A stretch of 64,000 nucleotides of DNA from Diacronema lutheri (lineage: Eukaryota > Haptophyta > Pavlovophyceae > Pavlovales > Pavlovaceae). Below are positions 31,855-41,639 of this stretch, one piece after another (position 1 is the stretch's first letter; the number at the start of each line of letters is the position of its first letter). The translations under genes and the position numbers were made by a program. The stretch is taken from contig JAGTXO010000002.1 of the NCBI GenBank assembly GCA_019448385.1, positions 558,001 through 622,000 on the forward strand. Reading direction: 5' to 3'. The notes beneath the pieces are model-generated. The model was not told the origin of the DNA. It did not search any database and saw nothing but the letters and a program-made list of their open reading frames with translations.

Positions 31855-32613
31855 TCACAGCTCACCCTTGGCGCCGCCGCCCTTGGTCGCTTTCGCGACG
31901 GCGGTCGCAACTATACCATCGATCTCGGCCTTGGAGAAGCTCTTGAGCGTGCCCGTCAAGTCGCTGTTGATCTCCTTTTCCGCCGCGTCAAGTGCCGCCT
32001 CCTGCGCCGCCTCTGAAGCGTCATCGCCGGCTGCGAGCGCCTTGGCGGCGGCCGCCGCCGCCTGAGCGGTGATGACGACCGTGGCCTGCGACTTTTTCTG
32101 CGACTTGACGGCGTACGCGCGGTCCTTATCCTTGGCGGTCTTCTTGCCTGATTTGCGCTTCGCCCACCGCTCGTATGTCTCCGCATCCTCCCCCTTGAGC
32201 TGCGCCACCTCCGCCTCGGAGAGCAGCCGCTTGCCGTCCTTCCAAAAGGTGTCCTGCAGGCTGTCGCTCAGCACCTTTTTCGGCAGCGCGGCCTGGCACA
32301 CGTCGGAGAGCTGCTCGGGCTTCACGCGCTGCATGAGGCAAGGCATTGTCTCCCCGTTTTGATGCGCCGTCGCGCACACGCCGCCGCCCTCAACGTCAGC
32401 CTTGCAGCCGTCGACGACGCGCAGGTACGTCGAGCACGACTCGGAGCGGCCAGCCGGGCCGAGTGCCGAGAGGCAGGCGTCGATGCCCGCTGCTGACATG
32501 TCCGCGTCATCGCCAAGGCAGTGTGCCGCCGTGTCGTCTTCGCACGACGGCAGCTGCGCCGCCGCATGGGCACACAGCGTGAAGAGGAATACGCGCGCCA
32601 ACGAGGCGACCAT
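31855..32613 (-). CDS. Cys-rich secretory-pathway protein ending in KGEL
   Basis: A 252-residue protein in one exon. A signal peptide (MVASLARVFLFTLCAHAAAQ) is followed by a Cys-rich module with regularly spaced Cys (residues about 24-115) that recalls the repeats of the Golgi protein GLG1/MG-160, although only about one unit is present. The second half is Lys/Ala-rich and helical. It ends KGEL, a possible weak KDEL-like retrieval signal; this is inference because Gly is not usual at that position. The start is 54 bp from the divergent NT-C2 gene. Confidence 0.68.
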   Translation of the reverse strand: MVASLARVFLFTLCAHAAAQLPSCEDDTAAHCLGDDADMSAAGIDACLSALGPAGRSESCSTYLRVVDGCKADVEGGGVCATAHQNGETMPCLMQRVKPEQLSDVCQAALPKKVLSDSLQDTFWKDGKRLLSEAEVAQLKGEDAETYERWAKRKSGKKTAKDKDRAYAVKSQKKSQATVVITAQAAAAAAKALAAGDDASEAAQEAALDAAEKEINSDLTGTLKSFSKAEIDGIVATAVAKATKGGGAKGEL

Positions 32614-32667
32614 CGTGCTTGCCACGGGCGTGGACAAGTTTCGCGCTGAGTTTGAAAGTCCAGCGCC

Positions 32668-34401
32668 ATGGACGTCGGCAGGGAGGGCCGGCGCGCGTGG
32701 TCGCTCGCCGATCGGTCGCCGCTTAAGTTCTCGTTCGAGGTGCTCGTGCGCTCGCTCGAGCTGCGGCCGCGCATACAGTGCGACCGTATGTCCGTGCTGT
32801 GGACGCGCGGCTCCAAGGCGGCGCACACGCGTGAGGTTGCCGTCAACGCGGGCCGCGCGCTGATCGAGGAGAAGCTCTGCCTACTGTGCACGCTGCTGCG
32901 CGACGACAAGCGGCGGGCGTTTGACCGAAAGCTGTGCACCTTTACCGTCGTGCAGCGCTCGGGCATCAAGCTCGGACGCGCGTGCATCGACCTGTCGCGC
33001 TGGGCGTCGCTCGAGCAGTCCACGCCCAGCGTGCACGCCGTCGACGTGCTGCGCGGCGGCATCGTCGTGGGCACGCTCGCGCTCGAGATCAGCTCGCGCT
33101 GGCTGCGCGACTATCTGCGGCAGGCCGGCATCGCGGCAGACGACGCGTCCTCACTCTGCTCCGATCCTGCCTGCTCAGGCGACGAGGGCGGTGACGACCT
33201 CAGCGACGGCGACGACGACGGCGGCGGCGCGCCTGGCGATTCGCCGCTCGAGAGGGGCGATGCGCGCGAGGGCGAGGCGTACAGCGCGCGGAGCGACAGC
33301 GATAGCGATCACGGCGGCCTTTCCCCGAGCGGCAGCGCGACCACGCCCGCGCGCCGCGGCACGGGCGCGCGTGCGCCTGGTGGCGCACGTGCGCTCGCCC
33401 ATCGACTCACGTCGCGCGAGCTGTCCGCTGGCTCGGACACGTCGGCCTCGGCGCGCGCGGACGAGCGGCTGCAGGCGCAGCTCGCGGATGAGCGCGCTAC
33501 ACGGCGCGAGCTCGAGGCCGAGCTCGCTGCGCACGCCGACTCGCTCCGTCGACGCGAGAGCGCGCGCACGTGCGACGATGCGGGCAGGAGCGCGCGCGTA
33601 GAAGCTCGGGCGCTGCGCGAGCAGCTCGCCGAAGCGGATGTGCGGCACGCGGCGGCCGAGGGGCGGTGGCGGCTCGAGTTGAGCACAGCGCGGCGCGAGA
33701 AGGAGTCGGCGCTCGCCGAGCTCCGCACCCTAGCGGCCGAGCGCGAGGCTGCGCTCGAGGGGCAGCTCGCGAGCGTGCAGGGCGCGTTTGGCGAGAGGCT
33801 CGCGCGCGCCGAGGAGCAGCGACAGACCATCTCGCGCCGGCTGGGGAAGACGGCCAAATCGTCCGAGTCGGCGCTTGCCCAGATGCACGCAGAGAACAGC
33901 CTGCTCGAGGCGCGCGCCGACGCGCTCGAGAATGAGCTTTGCGAAGCTCTCGACGCGCGCCGGCGGCAAAGTGCGACTGTCGCCGAGCTCACGCGCCGCG
34001 TGGGCGAGCTCGAGCTGATGCTGGGCGACGGGGGCGAGCGGCGCGCGGACCACGCGCGCGGCCCGGCGGAGCGCGCGGCCGTCGCCGACCTGACCGAGGA
34101 GCTCGCCGTGTCGCGCTCCGTGCGGGACGCGCTGCGCGCCGACATTTCTAAACTCGAGCGCGAGCTCGTCGCCACGAAGCTCACGCGCGCACAGGACGAG
34201 GAGGAGAAGGGGCAGCTGCGCCGGCAGCTGCGCGCGAGTAAGGCGCGCCAGCTCGCGCTCGCCGAGCGCATGACGGAGCTCGAGGTGCGGCTCGCCGAGG
34301 CCTTTTCGGAGGGCTCGCTCGCCGAGGAGCGCATCGCCGAGGCCTTCTCGAGCGTCATCCGCGACCTCGAGCTGCAGTTGGCAGACAAGCGTGGCCGCTG
34401 A
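32668..34401 (+). CDS. NT-C2 domain plus coiled-coil protein (EEIG1/EHBP1-like N-terminus)
   Basis: A 577-residue intronless protein. Residues about 19-150 form an N-terminal C2 domain: LKFSFEVLVRSLELRPRI, MSVLWTRGSKAAHTREVAV, LCLLCTLLRDDKRRAFDRKL and KLGRACIDLSRWAS. In animals and plants this domain occurs in EEIG1/EHBP1 and chloroplast- or actin-linked proteins and is thought to mediate membrane or cytoskeletal linkage. An acidic Ser/Asp-rich linker leads to a long heptad coiled coil (about 255-575). The stop lies 17 bp from the convergent ITPK stop. The partner is unknown. Confidence 0.8.
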   Translation: MDVGREGRRAWSLADRSPLKFSFEVLVRSLELRPRIQCDRMSVLWTRGSKAAHTREVAVNAGRALIEEKLCLLCTLLRDDKRRAFDRKLCTFTVVQRSGIKLGRACIDLSRWASLEQSTPSVHAVDVLRGGIVVGTLALEISSRWLRDYLRQAGIAADDASSLCSDPACSGDEGGDDLSDGDDDGGGAPGDSPLERGDAREGEAYSARSDSDSDHGGLSPSGSATTPARRGTGARAPGGARALAHRLTSRELSAGSDTSASARADERLQAQLADERATRRELEAELAAHADSLRRRESARTCDDAGRSARVEARALREQLAEADVRHAAAEGRWRLELSTARREKESALAELRTLAAEREAALEGQLASVQGAFGERLARAEEQRQTISRRLGKTAKSSESALAQMHAENSLLEARADALENELCEALDARRRQSATVAELTRRVGELELMLGDGGERRADHARGPAERAAVADLTEELAVSRSVRDALRADISKLERELVATKLTRAQDEEEKGQLRRQLRASKARQLALAERMTELEVRLAEAFSEGSLAEERIAEAFSSVIRDLELQLADKRGR

Positions 34402-34418
34402 GCAGTCGCGCGTGGCGC

Positions 34419-35591
34419 TCAGACGCCGCTGGCGCGTGCTGACGGTGCGACCGATGCCATCAATACCGCCGCCTCGTCACGGCCGCGCCTGACGTTATCA
34501 ACGCCTGGCGCGCTCTGGCCGGCAGCTTGAAGCGCTGCCGCCCATCGCTCTCGCAAGAGCCTGTGCAGCTGATGGCGCTCGTGCGCGTCGACAAGAGCGG
34601 CCTTGAGCGCGCCGCACAGGCCGGGGAACGAGTGCGAGCCAAACGGCAGCGAGTTCACGTCCACGACGAGCAGCCGGCCGCTCGCGCTCTCGACGATGAC
34701 GTCGAACCCAAACAGCCGCAGCCCGCCAAAGGCGTCGCTGATGGCCTCGGCAAGCCAGCGGAGCGCGCGCAGCCCCACGCGCTCGAGCGTGCGCGCGCCG
34801 ATCAGCTCGGCCTCGCGCTCGGCCTCAGCGGCCCGCCGTCCGCAGCACTCGGCCAGCTCAGCTGCTCCCAACTCAGCTGCAACGCCCCAGTCAGCCGCTG
34901 TCGGCAGCGGCTGTTGCGAGTCGAAGACGAGCACGCCGCGGCCGGTGTTGCCGTTGAGTCGCATGTCTGGCAACGAGCGCCGGGTCGTTGCGTGCACCGC
35001 CCGCCCGACCGCGTAGCACTTGATCACGACGCCGCCGTGCGCGACGAGCTCCTGCACGAGCACGGCGCGCGGGAGCGACTCGAGCGCGTCGAGGCGCTGC
35101 TCTTCGCTTGCGAGGACGCACATCGTGTGCGTCTCCGCGCGGCCGCACGCGACGAGCGGCTTTGCGATGATCGGGTGGCGAAGGCCCGCGGCGCGCACCT
35201 CGGCTGCGAGATATCTCGTGTCAGCCACGAAGGCAAAGCGTGGCTGCGAGATGCGGAGGCCGCGCTCCGCAGCCGCGTGCAGCGTCAAGCACGTGGCGAG
35301 TCGGTCGCTCAGACGCTTGGCGGCGTCCAAGCTGTCGACCGCCGCGACGTTTGGATGCTCGCGCAGGAAGTCTCTCACGCGCTCGACGACGCCGCACTCG
35401 GCGCCCTCGCGCGCGCCAAGCGTCATCTCGTGCGCGAGCTTGTGGAGCAGCACGTCCATCGAGCCCTGCTCCAAAAGCGGCCGATGGGGATCGAGCCGCG
35501 TGTACTGCACGTGCCGGTCGCTCTCCAGGCAGCCGGCCAGCTTTGCCGCCACCTTGTCCGGCAGGAGGTAGCCCACGACTATGGGCGTCAT
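34419..35591 (-). CDS. ITPK1: inositol-tetrakisphosphate 1-kinase
   Basis: ATP-grasp kinase of inositol polyphosphates, 390 aa, intronless. Typical segments are VGYLLPDKVAAKL, LLEQGSMDVLLHKLAHEM, FLREHPNVAAVDSLDAAKRL, IIAKPLVACGRAETHTM, VLVQELVAHGGVVIKCYAVG and RRSLPDMRLNG, ending with the metal-binding FGFDVIVESASGRLLVVDVN. In algae and plants this enzyme leads toward phytate and inositol pyrophosphate signalling. The Asp/Asn metal ligands are present, so it looks active. Confidence 0.93.
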   Translation of the reverse strand: MTPIVVGYLLPDKVAAKLAGCLESDRHVQYTRLDPHRPLLEQGSMDVLLHKLAHEMTLGAREGAECGVVERVRDFLREHPNVAAVDSLDAAKRLSDRLATCLTLHAAAERGLRISQPRFAFVADTRYLAAEVRAAGLRHPIIAKPLVACGRAETHTMCVLASEEQRLDALESLPRAVLVQELVAHGGVVIKCYAVGRAVHATTRRSLPDMRLNGNTGRGVLVFDSQQPLPTAADWGVAAELGAAELAECCGRRAAEAEREAELIGARTLERVGLRALRWLAEAISDAFGGLRLFGFDVIVESASGRLLVVDVNSLPFGSHSFPGLCGALKAALVDAHERHQLHRLLRERWAAALQAAGQSAPGVDNVRRGRDEAAVLMASVAPSARASGV

Positions 35592-35791
35592 CTGGCCCCC
35601 ATCGTGTGTTCACTAGCAGGCGCCGAGTGGGCAGCTTGCATGGCACGCCGCACGCGTCGTTGCCACAGCTGGCATGCGTCGCCGACACCACACTGGCGAG
35701 GGTGGCTCTCAAGCATGACTCGCGCTCGGCGCCCCTCACGCGCGATGCATTCCTCGCCGCGCTGATCGGCACACTTTCTGGCGGCCTCCTC

Positions 35792-38248
35792 TCAACGAGC
35801 CGCGCCCACCACCCCCAACCGGACGTCCAGCGTGCGCTCCCCACCCTCGGCACTGTCGTCGCTGCTCGGCGCATCGGCGAGAATGGAGCGGGCATCGCGG
35901 ATGGAAGCCCCCTCCGCATCAATGACGACGCGCACGCGGCTGGACAGGAAGGCGCGCTCGCCCGCCGTGGCGGGGGCGGGCACGTGCGCGCGCGCGCGCA
36001 CGTGCGGCGCGGGTGCGGCTTGGGCGGCGGCGACGACGAACGCGAGCCTTTCGGTCGCCTCGCGCAGCGTCGGCTCCATCTCCCACAACGCGATCGAGTT
36101 GGTGCCGTGCAGCCGCAGCTCGAGCTCGAGGAGCCTGCTGCACAGGGGCAGGTGGGGCCCGATGATTGGCCGCACTGCGTACAGCACGGCGAAGGCGTCA
36201 CGCAACGTCATCCGTTCGTGACTGAGCAGGTAGGCGAGCACGAAAGTGGCCGAGCGGTTTGCGCCCGCCGCGCAATGCACGAGGACCGCGCCGCCGGGCT
36301 GCGCGTCCGTCAATAGGCGCTGCGGCGAGCACGTGACGCCGCCATGCGCGAGCGTGCCGTGCGCGGGCACCGCCGGAGCCGGCCGCTTGCCTGCCGCATC
36401 GGCTCCTGCCGCTCTCACGCCGAACGGCGGCCGCTGTGCGAGCGGTGGGTGCCCGCGCGACGCGGCCTCCCCGCTCGCGCCGCCGTGCCGGCCCGGCCGG
36501 CCTGCACCGCCCAGCGCGCTGCTCTTCGAGCCGACGATCGCCGCGCAGACGAACGCGAGCGCGCGCGAGAAGAAGCGCGAGACGTCCTCGTCGTCATCAT
36601 TCACAGGAAGAACGAGGTGCTGCATCGAGGGCGGGAGCGGACGCAGGTCGTCGAGGTTGTCCGCGACCGTGAGCACGGCTGTGATCCCAAGCCGCTTCAG
36701 CCGCTCGTGATCTTCCGCAGCGGAAAAATTTCCAATGTAGAGGCCGCCAGTCGGCATGCTGCCGCTGCCGCTGCCGCCGCCGCCGCCGCCGTCGCCGCTG
36801 CCGGCCCCGCCGTCTGCAGCACGCGCACCACCGACCATGTCGGCTGTGCCACCCGTTGAGCCGGCGGCTTCTTCGACGGCTTTTACGATCGCAGTGTCGC
36901 CGTCCGCGCCGTGCAGCGCGTCACGCGTCGCGTTGGTGAGCATGCTCTGCTGCGCGCTCGCGCCGGCATGGGCGCCGACGCGCGCCTCCCCTCCGCCCGC
37001 GCCTGCGCGGCTGGCCAACCTCGGCGCGAGGGCGGCGGGTGAGAGCGGGAGCACGCGCTCGATGGGAGCATATGAGTAGCTCGACGCCGCGTCTGCATAT
37101 CGCCCGCTGAGCTCGCCCGTGCGCATCGCGCGCGCAAAGGCCGGGGCATCGAGCAGCGGCAGCTCGACGAGGAGCTGCGCGGCGCCAACCGAGAGCACGC
37201 GCGCGCTCTGCGCCCTGCCCGACTGCAGCAGCGCGAAGCCGAACGACGCGGCCTGCTCGTGCGCGTCCGGGTCGATCTCCGCGTCCGCCGCCGCGTACAG
37301 CACGACCGTGCCGAGCGGCGCGCCCGAGCGCACGAAGCCGAGCTGAAGCGTCGGCGCGATCGACAACTCGCGTAACCGCTCGTGCACCCGCAGCCCGACC
37401 GCGGGCACGGACGGCCTGCGCTCGGGCGATGCGGAGGCACGCGCGCGTGCGCCGTCGGCGTGCACACGCTCGCCCGCGAGCGCTGCTGTTCGCGAGGCTC
37501 GCCGCGACAGCGCGCGCGACGATGAAGGTGTGCCGGACGAGGCGGGCGGCGAGCGCGGCGCACTGTCCCCATCGCCCTCGTCCTCGGCGTCGCTCAGCGG
37601 CGGGGTGAGCGCGCCGCACAGGTCTGCGGGCTCAGACGCGTCGATCGAGGCGAGCAGCACGTCGATCGAGCGCTTGTACGCGCGGCGCAGACCGTGCGGG
37701 CGCGGCGCGGCTGCGCCGGCCTGTGCGGCAGCGCTCTGCGCGCGCGTACCGGCCGATGCGCCCGCCGTCGGCGCGAGGTGGGCGAGCATGTCGCGCGTGA
37801 TGACGAAAGGAGCGGGCAACGAACCGAGCAGCACCGGCGCCGCGTACCTCCCATCAACCGACAGCAGCAGCGGGAACGGCACCGCGCGCGCCGCCGCCGC
37901 TCGGAGCAGCGTGACGAGCTCGCGAACCGTCATCGGCTCGGGCAAGCGCGTGACCGCACCTGGCGGCGCGGCATGCAGCGCGCTCACGCGTGAAGCAGCG
38001 CTCGCCGCAATGTTCGCAGGTGCGCTCATCGACGGGAGCCGCAGCGGCGGGTGCGCCTGCGGCGCCGCCACGCCGAGGCGCCCCTTGAGCTGCGAAGGCA
38101 GCGGCACGCGCTGCGGCGGAGCGGGTGCGCGCCAGCGCTCGCGCCCGGGCTGCGCAAACCCGGCCACACGCGGCTGGTCTCCGATGCGATGGCGTGGCAC
38201 GAGCCGCGGGTCGAGCTGCGGCAGCCGGATGGGCAGCGCGTCACGCAT
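35792..38248 (-). CDS. large protein with C-terminal dual-specificity phosphatase domain
   Basis: An 818-residue intronless protein. The C-terminal half carries a DSP fold beginning GGLYIGNFSAAEDHERLK and GITAVLTVADN. An Ala/Gly/Pro insertion of about 90 residues follows, then the P-loop VHCAAGANRSATFVLAYL, which fits HC-x2-G-x2-RS with the Cys and Arg intact. DALPVNDDDED-like acidic sequence supplies the usual general-acid region. The N-terminal about 480 residues are Ser/Ala-rich with no known domain. The ATG at 38248 is the longest; 38029 (MSAPANIAAS) is an alternative. The insertion between the general-acid loop and the P-loop is unusual for a DSP. Confidence 0.82.
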   Translation of the reverse strand: MRDALPIRLPQLDPRLVPRHRIGDQPRVAGFAQPGRERWRAPAPPQRVPLPSQLKGRLGVAAPQAHPPLRLPSMSAPANIAASAASRVSALHAAPPGAVTRLPEPMTVRELVTLLRAAAARAVPFPLLLSVDGRYAAPVLLGSLPAPFVITRDMLAHLAPTAGASAGTRAQSAAAQAGAAAPRPHGLRRAYKRSIDVLLASIDASEPADLCGALTPPLSDAEDEGDGDSAPRSPPASSGTPSSSRALSRRASRTAALAGERVHADGARARASASPERRPSVPAVGLRVHERLRELSIAPTLQLGFVRSGAPLGTVVLYAAADAEIDPDAHEQAASFGFALLQSGRAQSARVLSVGAAQLLVELPLLDAPAFARAMRTGELSGRYADAASSYSYAPIERVLPLSPAALAPRLASRAGAGGGEARVGAHAGASAQQSMLTNATRDALHGADGDTAIVKAVEEAAGSTGGTADMVGGARAADGGAGSGDGGGGGGSGSGSMPTGGLYIGNFSAAEDHERLKRLGITAVLTVADNLDDLRPLPPSMQHLVLPVNDDDEDVSRFFSRALAFVCAAIVGSKSSALGGAGRPGRHGGASGEAASRGHPPLAQRPPFGVRAAGADAAGKRPAPAVPAHGTLAHGGVTCSPQRLLTDAQPGGAVLVHCAAGANRSATFVLAYLLSHERMTLRDAFAVLYAVRPIIGPHLPLCSRLLELELRLHGTNSIALWEMEPTLREATERLAFVVAAAQAAPAPHVRARAHVPAPATAGERAFLSSRVRVVIDAEGASIRDARSILADAPSSDDSAEGGERTLDVRLGVVGAAR

Positions 38249-38356
38249 GTTGAACACGGCGGCGCACCATTTCTCTTTGGTTGCAGACGGTTTCGAGACC
38301 TTCCGCGCGGCGGAAGCGTGTCGAGGACGCCCGGTGCCTCGCTCGCTCTCCGCGCG

Positions 38357-39204
38357 ATGCTCATGGGCTCGCTGTGGAGTCTAGCCGTGTCAGCGCTGCA
38401 TTCTCGGCCGCCCAACCCGCTCAAGGATGTGCTGCGGCTCGCGGCCGACACGTTCGCGCCGCGCGGCGCCTCCGCGCGCCTGCCCGTGGACACGACCGCA
38501 CTCGTCGCGGCGCTCGAGCGCCTCGAGGCGAGCGACGTTGGGATCCCGCTGCCAGCCGATGATCTGGGCTCTCCAAGCAGCCCGGAGGCGGTGCGGGCGG
38601 CCGACAATGCCGCGATCCGCTATCTTTCCCTCGACTCGCGGCGCGCCTATTCGATGGGGGTCTTCTTCCTGCCGAGGAATTCGCGCATACCGCTGCACGA
38701 CCACCTCGGGATGCACGTGGTCTCCAAGCTGCTGTATGGCACGCTACACGTCTCGAGCTACCACATCCATTCCGATCCCGTGGCCGCGCAGCGCAGTGGT
38801 GCGCGCGCCCGCTTCGCGCGCCGCATGGCCACGGCGCGCTGCGTGTGGCTCATGCGCGCGTTCGCGGTAGCGCCGCTGCAGGGAGTCGCGCCGAGCACGT
38901 ATTGACGGAAGTACGCACCGGCGGGCGCGACGTGCACGTGCTGCAGCCCTCATTTGCAAATCTGCACGAGATCCTTGCGTGCACTGACTGCGCGATGCTC
39001 GACGTGATCGGGCCGCCGTACCGCGAGCCGGAGCGCGGCTGTCAGTACTATGCCTTGCGCGGCAGCGACACGGTGGTGCCCATCGAGACGCCGGCGGACT
39101 TTTGCTGCCTGTCGGCGAGCATGCCCGACGTGTCACAACGCGTCGCTGGCCTCCTCGCCGAGATCGATGCTGAGCGCGGCGGGCGCGGGCTTCGCACGGC
39201 CTGA
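38357..39204 (+). CDS. cysteamine / plant-cysteine-oxidase-type thiol dioxygenase
   Basis: Non-haem iron dioxygenase of the ADO/PCO family, which oxidises cysteamine or N-terminal Cys and acts in O2 sensing in animals and plants. Exons are 38357-38798 and 38882-39204 (254 aa; intron 83 nt, phase 1). Iron ligands are seen in RIPLHDHLGMHVVSKLLYGT (H-x-H) and in SFANLHEI (third His). DVIGPPYREPERGCQYYAL follows as in ADO. The N-terminal DTTALVAALERLEASDVGI matches the helical lead of PCOs. The join is supported by frame and by the conserved spacing. Confidence 0.9.
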
Positions 39205-39382
39205 GCCACGCCGCGCGCCGCTTGCGGCGTACGCGGTGTGCACGCCGTCTCGACAATTATTGACGCTTTGCGCCGCGCGCAGGAAACGCTGCCGGTTTCG
39301 CGGGCTGACCTGCCCGGTCGTCTCCTGACATCCCGAGACCGTCCATCCTGAGAGTCAACACTCAGTCACTGTCCACGCGGCC

Positions 39383-40492
39383 ATGGCGCGCTCGGCCGGC
39401 TGGCTGCTCATCGCGCTCGCCGTGCACAGCGTGCGCAGCGCGGAGGTGCAAACGCTTTCGCCGGACACGTTGAAGCAGACCGTCTTTGACGACGCGCAGC
39501 CATGGCTCGTCGTCTGCCTGGGAAGCGGCACCGGCTCCGACCCCATCCACGAGGTGGTCGGCAAAGCCGCTGCGAGCGCGCTCTTCCCGAGCGACGTGCG
39601 CGTCGGCGTGCTGGACTGCAGGGCAAAGCTTCGGTCGGGGAAGACGGCGGTTGTCCGCCTCAAACTCGACGACAAGGTTGAGCCGCTTCTGTTCGTCGTC
39701 GCCGGCGGCGACGTCACGCAGGCGACGCCTGAGCTGCTGAGCAAGGCGGCGCCCAAGCCGACCGCAAAGCAGCCGCGCGAGCTCTTCCCGGCGAGCAAGG
39801 CGCACGCGCGCGCGCTGGCGGCGTTCGTGGCGAGCGCGGTCGACGTGCGCATTGCGCGTATCACCAACGACAAGGAGCTCCGCGCGTGCGCAACCAAGCC
39901 ATGCGCGCTCGTGCTGACGGCGCAGGACGCGAGCGCACAGCAGCTCGCGCTCGTCGAGCAGCTCGCGAAGCGGTTCCGACACGCGCGCTTCGCGCTGCTC
40001 AACCTGGGCAGGTACGAGCTTTCGCTCGAGTCCAAGCTGCCGTCGCAGCCCACGCGCCAGGAGCCACGGCTGCTGCTGATTCGGCCAACCGGCGCTGCAG
40101 ACACCGGCAAGCAGCTGCCAAAGGGCGCGAGGCAGCTCGGCGCGCGTGCGTACCGCGGCGAATGGTCCGCAAACGCGATGGAAGCGTTCGTGCAAGAGTC
40201 GCTTGCGGGCGAGGCGGAGCTCGTGAAACTCAAGCAGGCGCCGAGCGTCCGCTGGCGACCGGCCAAGAAGGCCGAGGCGCCGGCGGGCGGTGCCAAGCAG
40301 GGCACGCAGGCAAAGGGTGCGACGACGACCGACACGGCTGCGCGCGAGCGCGCGCGCAGGAAAGCTATGGACGACGAGGGTGAATCTGCACTCTTCGCGG
40401 ACGGCGAGGACGATGCCGACGCGGACGACGAGGGCGAGTCCGTTGAGGAGCTGCGGTTTGACGAGGACGAACAGCCTCGTGACGAGCTTTGA
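39383..40492 (+). CDS. ER-lumenal thioredoxin-fold-like protein with RDEL tail
   Basis: A 369-residue intronless protein. A signal peptide (MARSAGWLLIALAVHSVRS) and a C-terminal RDEL place it in the ER lumen. Two segments look like thioredoxin folds without a CxxC: VFDDAQPWLVVCLGSG with VRVGVLDCRAKL, then CALVLTAQDASAQQ with RHARFALLNLG. The spacing resembles DnaJC16-type proteins, but no J domain is present. The tail before RDEL is strongly acidic, which is common in Ca2+-binding ER proteins. A chaperone role is plausible, not shown. Confidence 0.72.
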   Translation: MARSAGWLLIALAVHSVRSAEVQTLSPDTLKQTVFDDAQPWLVVCLGSGTGSDPIHEVVGKAAASALFPSDVRVGVLDCRAKLRSGKTAVVRLKLDDKVEPLLFVVAGGDVTQATPELLSKAAPKPTAKQPRELFPASKAHARALAAFVASAVDVRIARITNDKELRACATKPCALVLTAQDASAQQLALVEQLAKRFRHARFALLNLGRYELSLESKLPSQPTRQEPRLLLIRPTGAADTGKQLPKGARQLGARAYRGEWSANAMEAFVQESLAGEAELVKLKQAPSVRWRPAKKAEAPAGGAKQGTQAKGATTTDTAARERARRKAMDDEGESALFADGEDDADADDEGESVEELRFDEDEQPRDEL

Positions 40493-40547
40493 ACGATCTC
40501 AGACTGCACGTTCCAATGTACCTCCATATAGGAATTGCGTGCGGCTG

Positions 40548-41192
40548 TCAGGCCCGACGAGGTGTAGCACCGTGCGCACGACCTCCGCTCACCGCCTCCG
40601 CGAAAGCGCACAGGTCGTGGAAATCACACCTCGTCGCGTCTTTGACATCGGCCCAGTCGTCGTCGTCCAGGGCGCCGCCAAGCGCGGTGATCTCGTCGAC
40701 CGCAGCGAGACGTCTCAACACAACCGCCTCGAGCGCCTGCGCAATGTCCGCCTCGATGCGGAAGCGTCGCATCACATCAAGGAGCGGCTTGAGGGCGACT
40801 TTGTCGGCCTTGCCGCTGATGCCGCCAAGGGCGGCGTACGCATCCCGGATGTCGGCCTCGCGCTCGGCCTTGGCGGCGACGCTCTTCCGGTGACGCACAC
40901 AATCGAGCCAAGTGGGTAGCGTCAAAGCTCCAACCGCGCTCGGGTCCGCCTGCGCCACGAGCTCAAAGAGCGCCGCTCCACCCACGACAAACCCCATCTC
41001 TGCGAGCGCGAGGCGCAGCTTGTCCGACTCCATCACGCGCACGTTTGCGGGGGCGAGACGCAACTCCCTCACCCTCGAGGGCGGTAGCACGAAGCTGTCG
41101 AAGATGGCGCGCGCCGTGGCCGCCTCGCTCGCCGTGAGCTCATCGCCCTCGGGAAGGACGGCCGGTGGAACTGTGTACGCCTCGTCTTCCAT
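40548..41192 (-). CDS. EF-hand-like (calmodulin-fold) protein with degenerate loops
   Basis: A 214-residue intronless protein. Two helix-loop-helix pairs are visible: LRLALAEMGFVVGGAALFEL with QADPSAVGALTLPTWLDCV, and IRDAYAALGGISGKADKVAL with LLDVMRRFRIEADIAQALE. The loops lack most of the acidic Ca2+ ligands. Similar calmodulin-like proteins are common in flagella, but I cannot assign an orthologue. The ATG at 41192 replaces a TTG upstream. The repeat island starts 31 bp upstream of it. Confidence 0.6.
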   Translation of the reverse strand: MEDEAYTVPPAVLPEGDELTASEAATARAIFDSFVLPPSRVRELRLAPANVRVMESDKLRLALAEMGFVVGGAALFELVAQADPSAVGALTLPTWLDCVRHRKSVAAKAEREADIRDAYAALGGISGKADKVALKPLLDVMRRFRIEADIAQALEAVVLRRLAAVDEITALGGALDDDDWADVKDATRCDFHDLCAFAEAVSGGRAHGATPRRA

Positions 41193-41639
41193 CGTGCGGA
41201 TCAAAGGAAGACGTCATTATTTTGTGGCGTGTCCAGATAGAATACCGGTTTCGTTGTCGCGGTGCAGTTTTGAGATAAACGGCAAAACGTGTTTTTTCGT
41301 TCTATCTGGGCAGGATCCCGCATAGCCGCGCGGGCGGGGCGCGATGTTGGCACGTCCTGTCGGGGGCGCGTTGTCGCGGGCACTCGTCGAGCGTGGCGCG
41401 TTGTTTGCCCGAATGGTGCTCGATCCAACCGACCTCGTCCTGATGGCCGGGTCAGGGAGGTGTCATCGATGGCGGGTGTGAGTGGCGCGCGGGCGTGCGC
41501 GCGGGCTTGGTCGCGCCCAGTCGCATGGCAGGCATGACGGCACTGACCATATCGGCAGCACTTGGCGCGCGCGACGCGACCGAGTCCTCGCTCGCGCGCG
41601 CGCCGCCGCCGTCTGTCGACTGCTGCTCAATGGTGTCGC

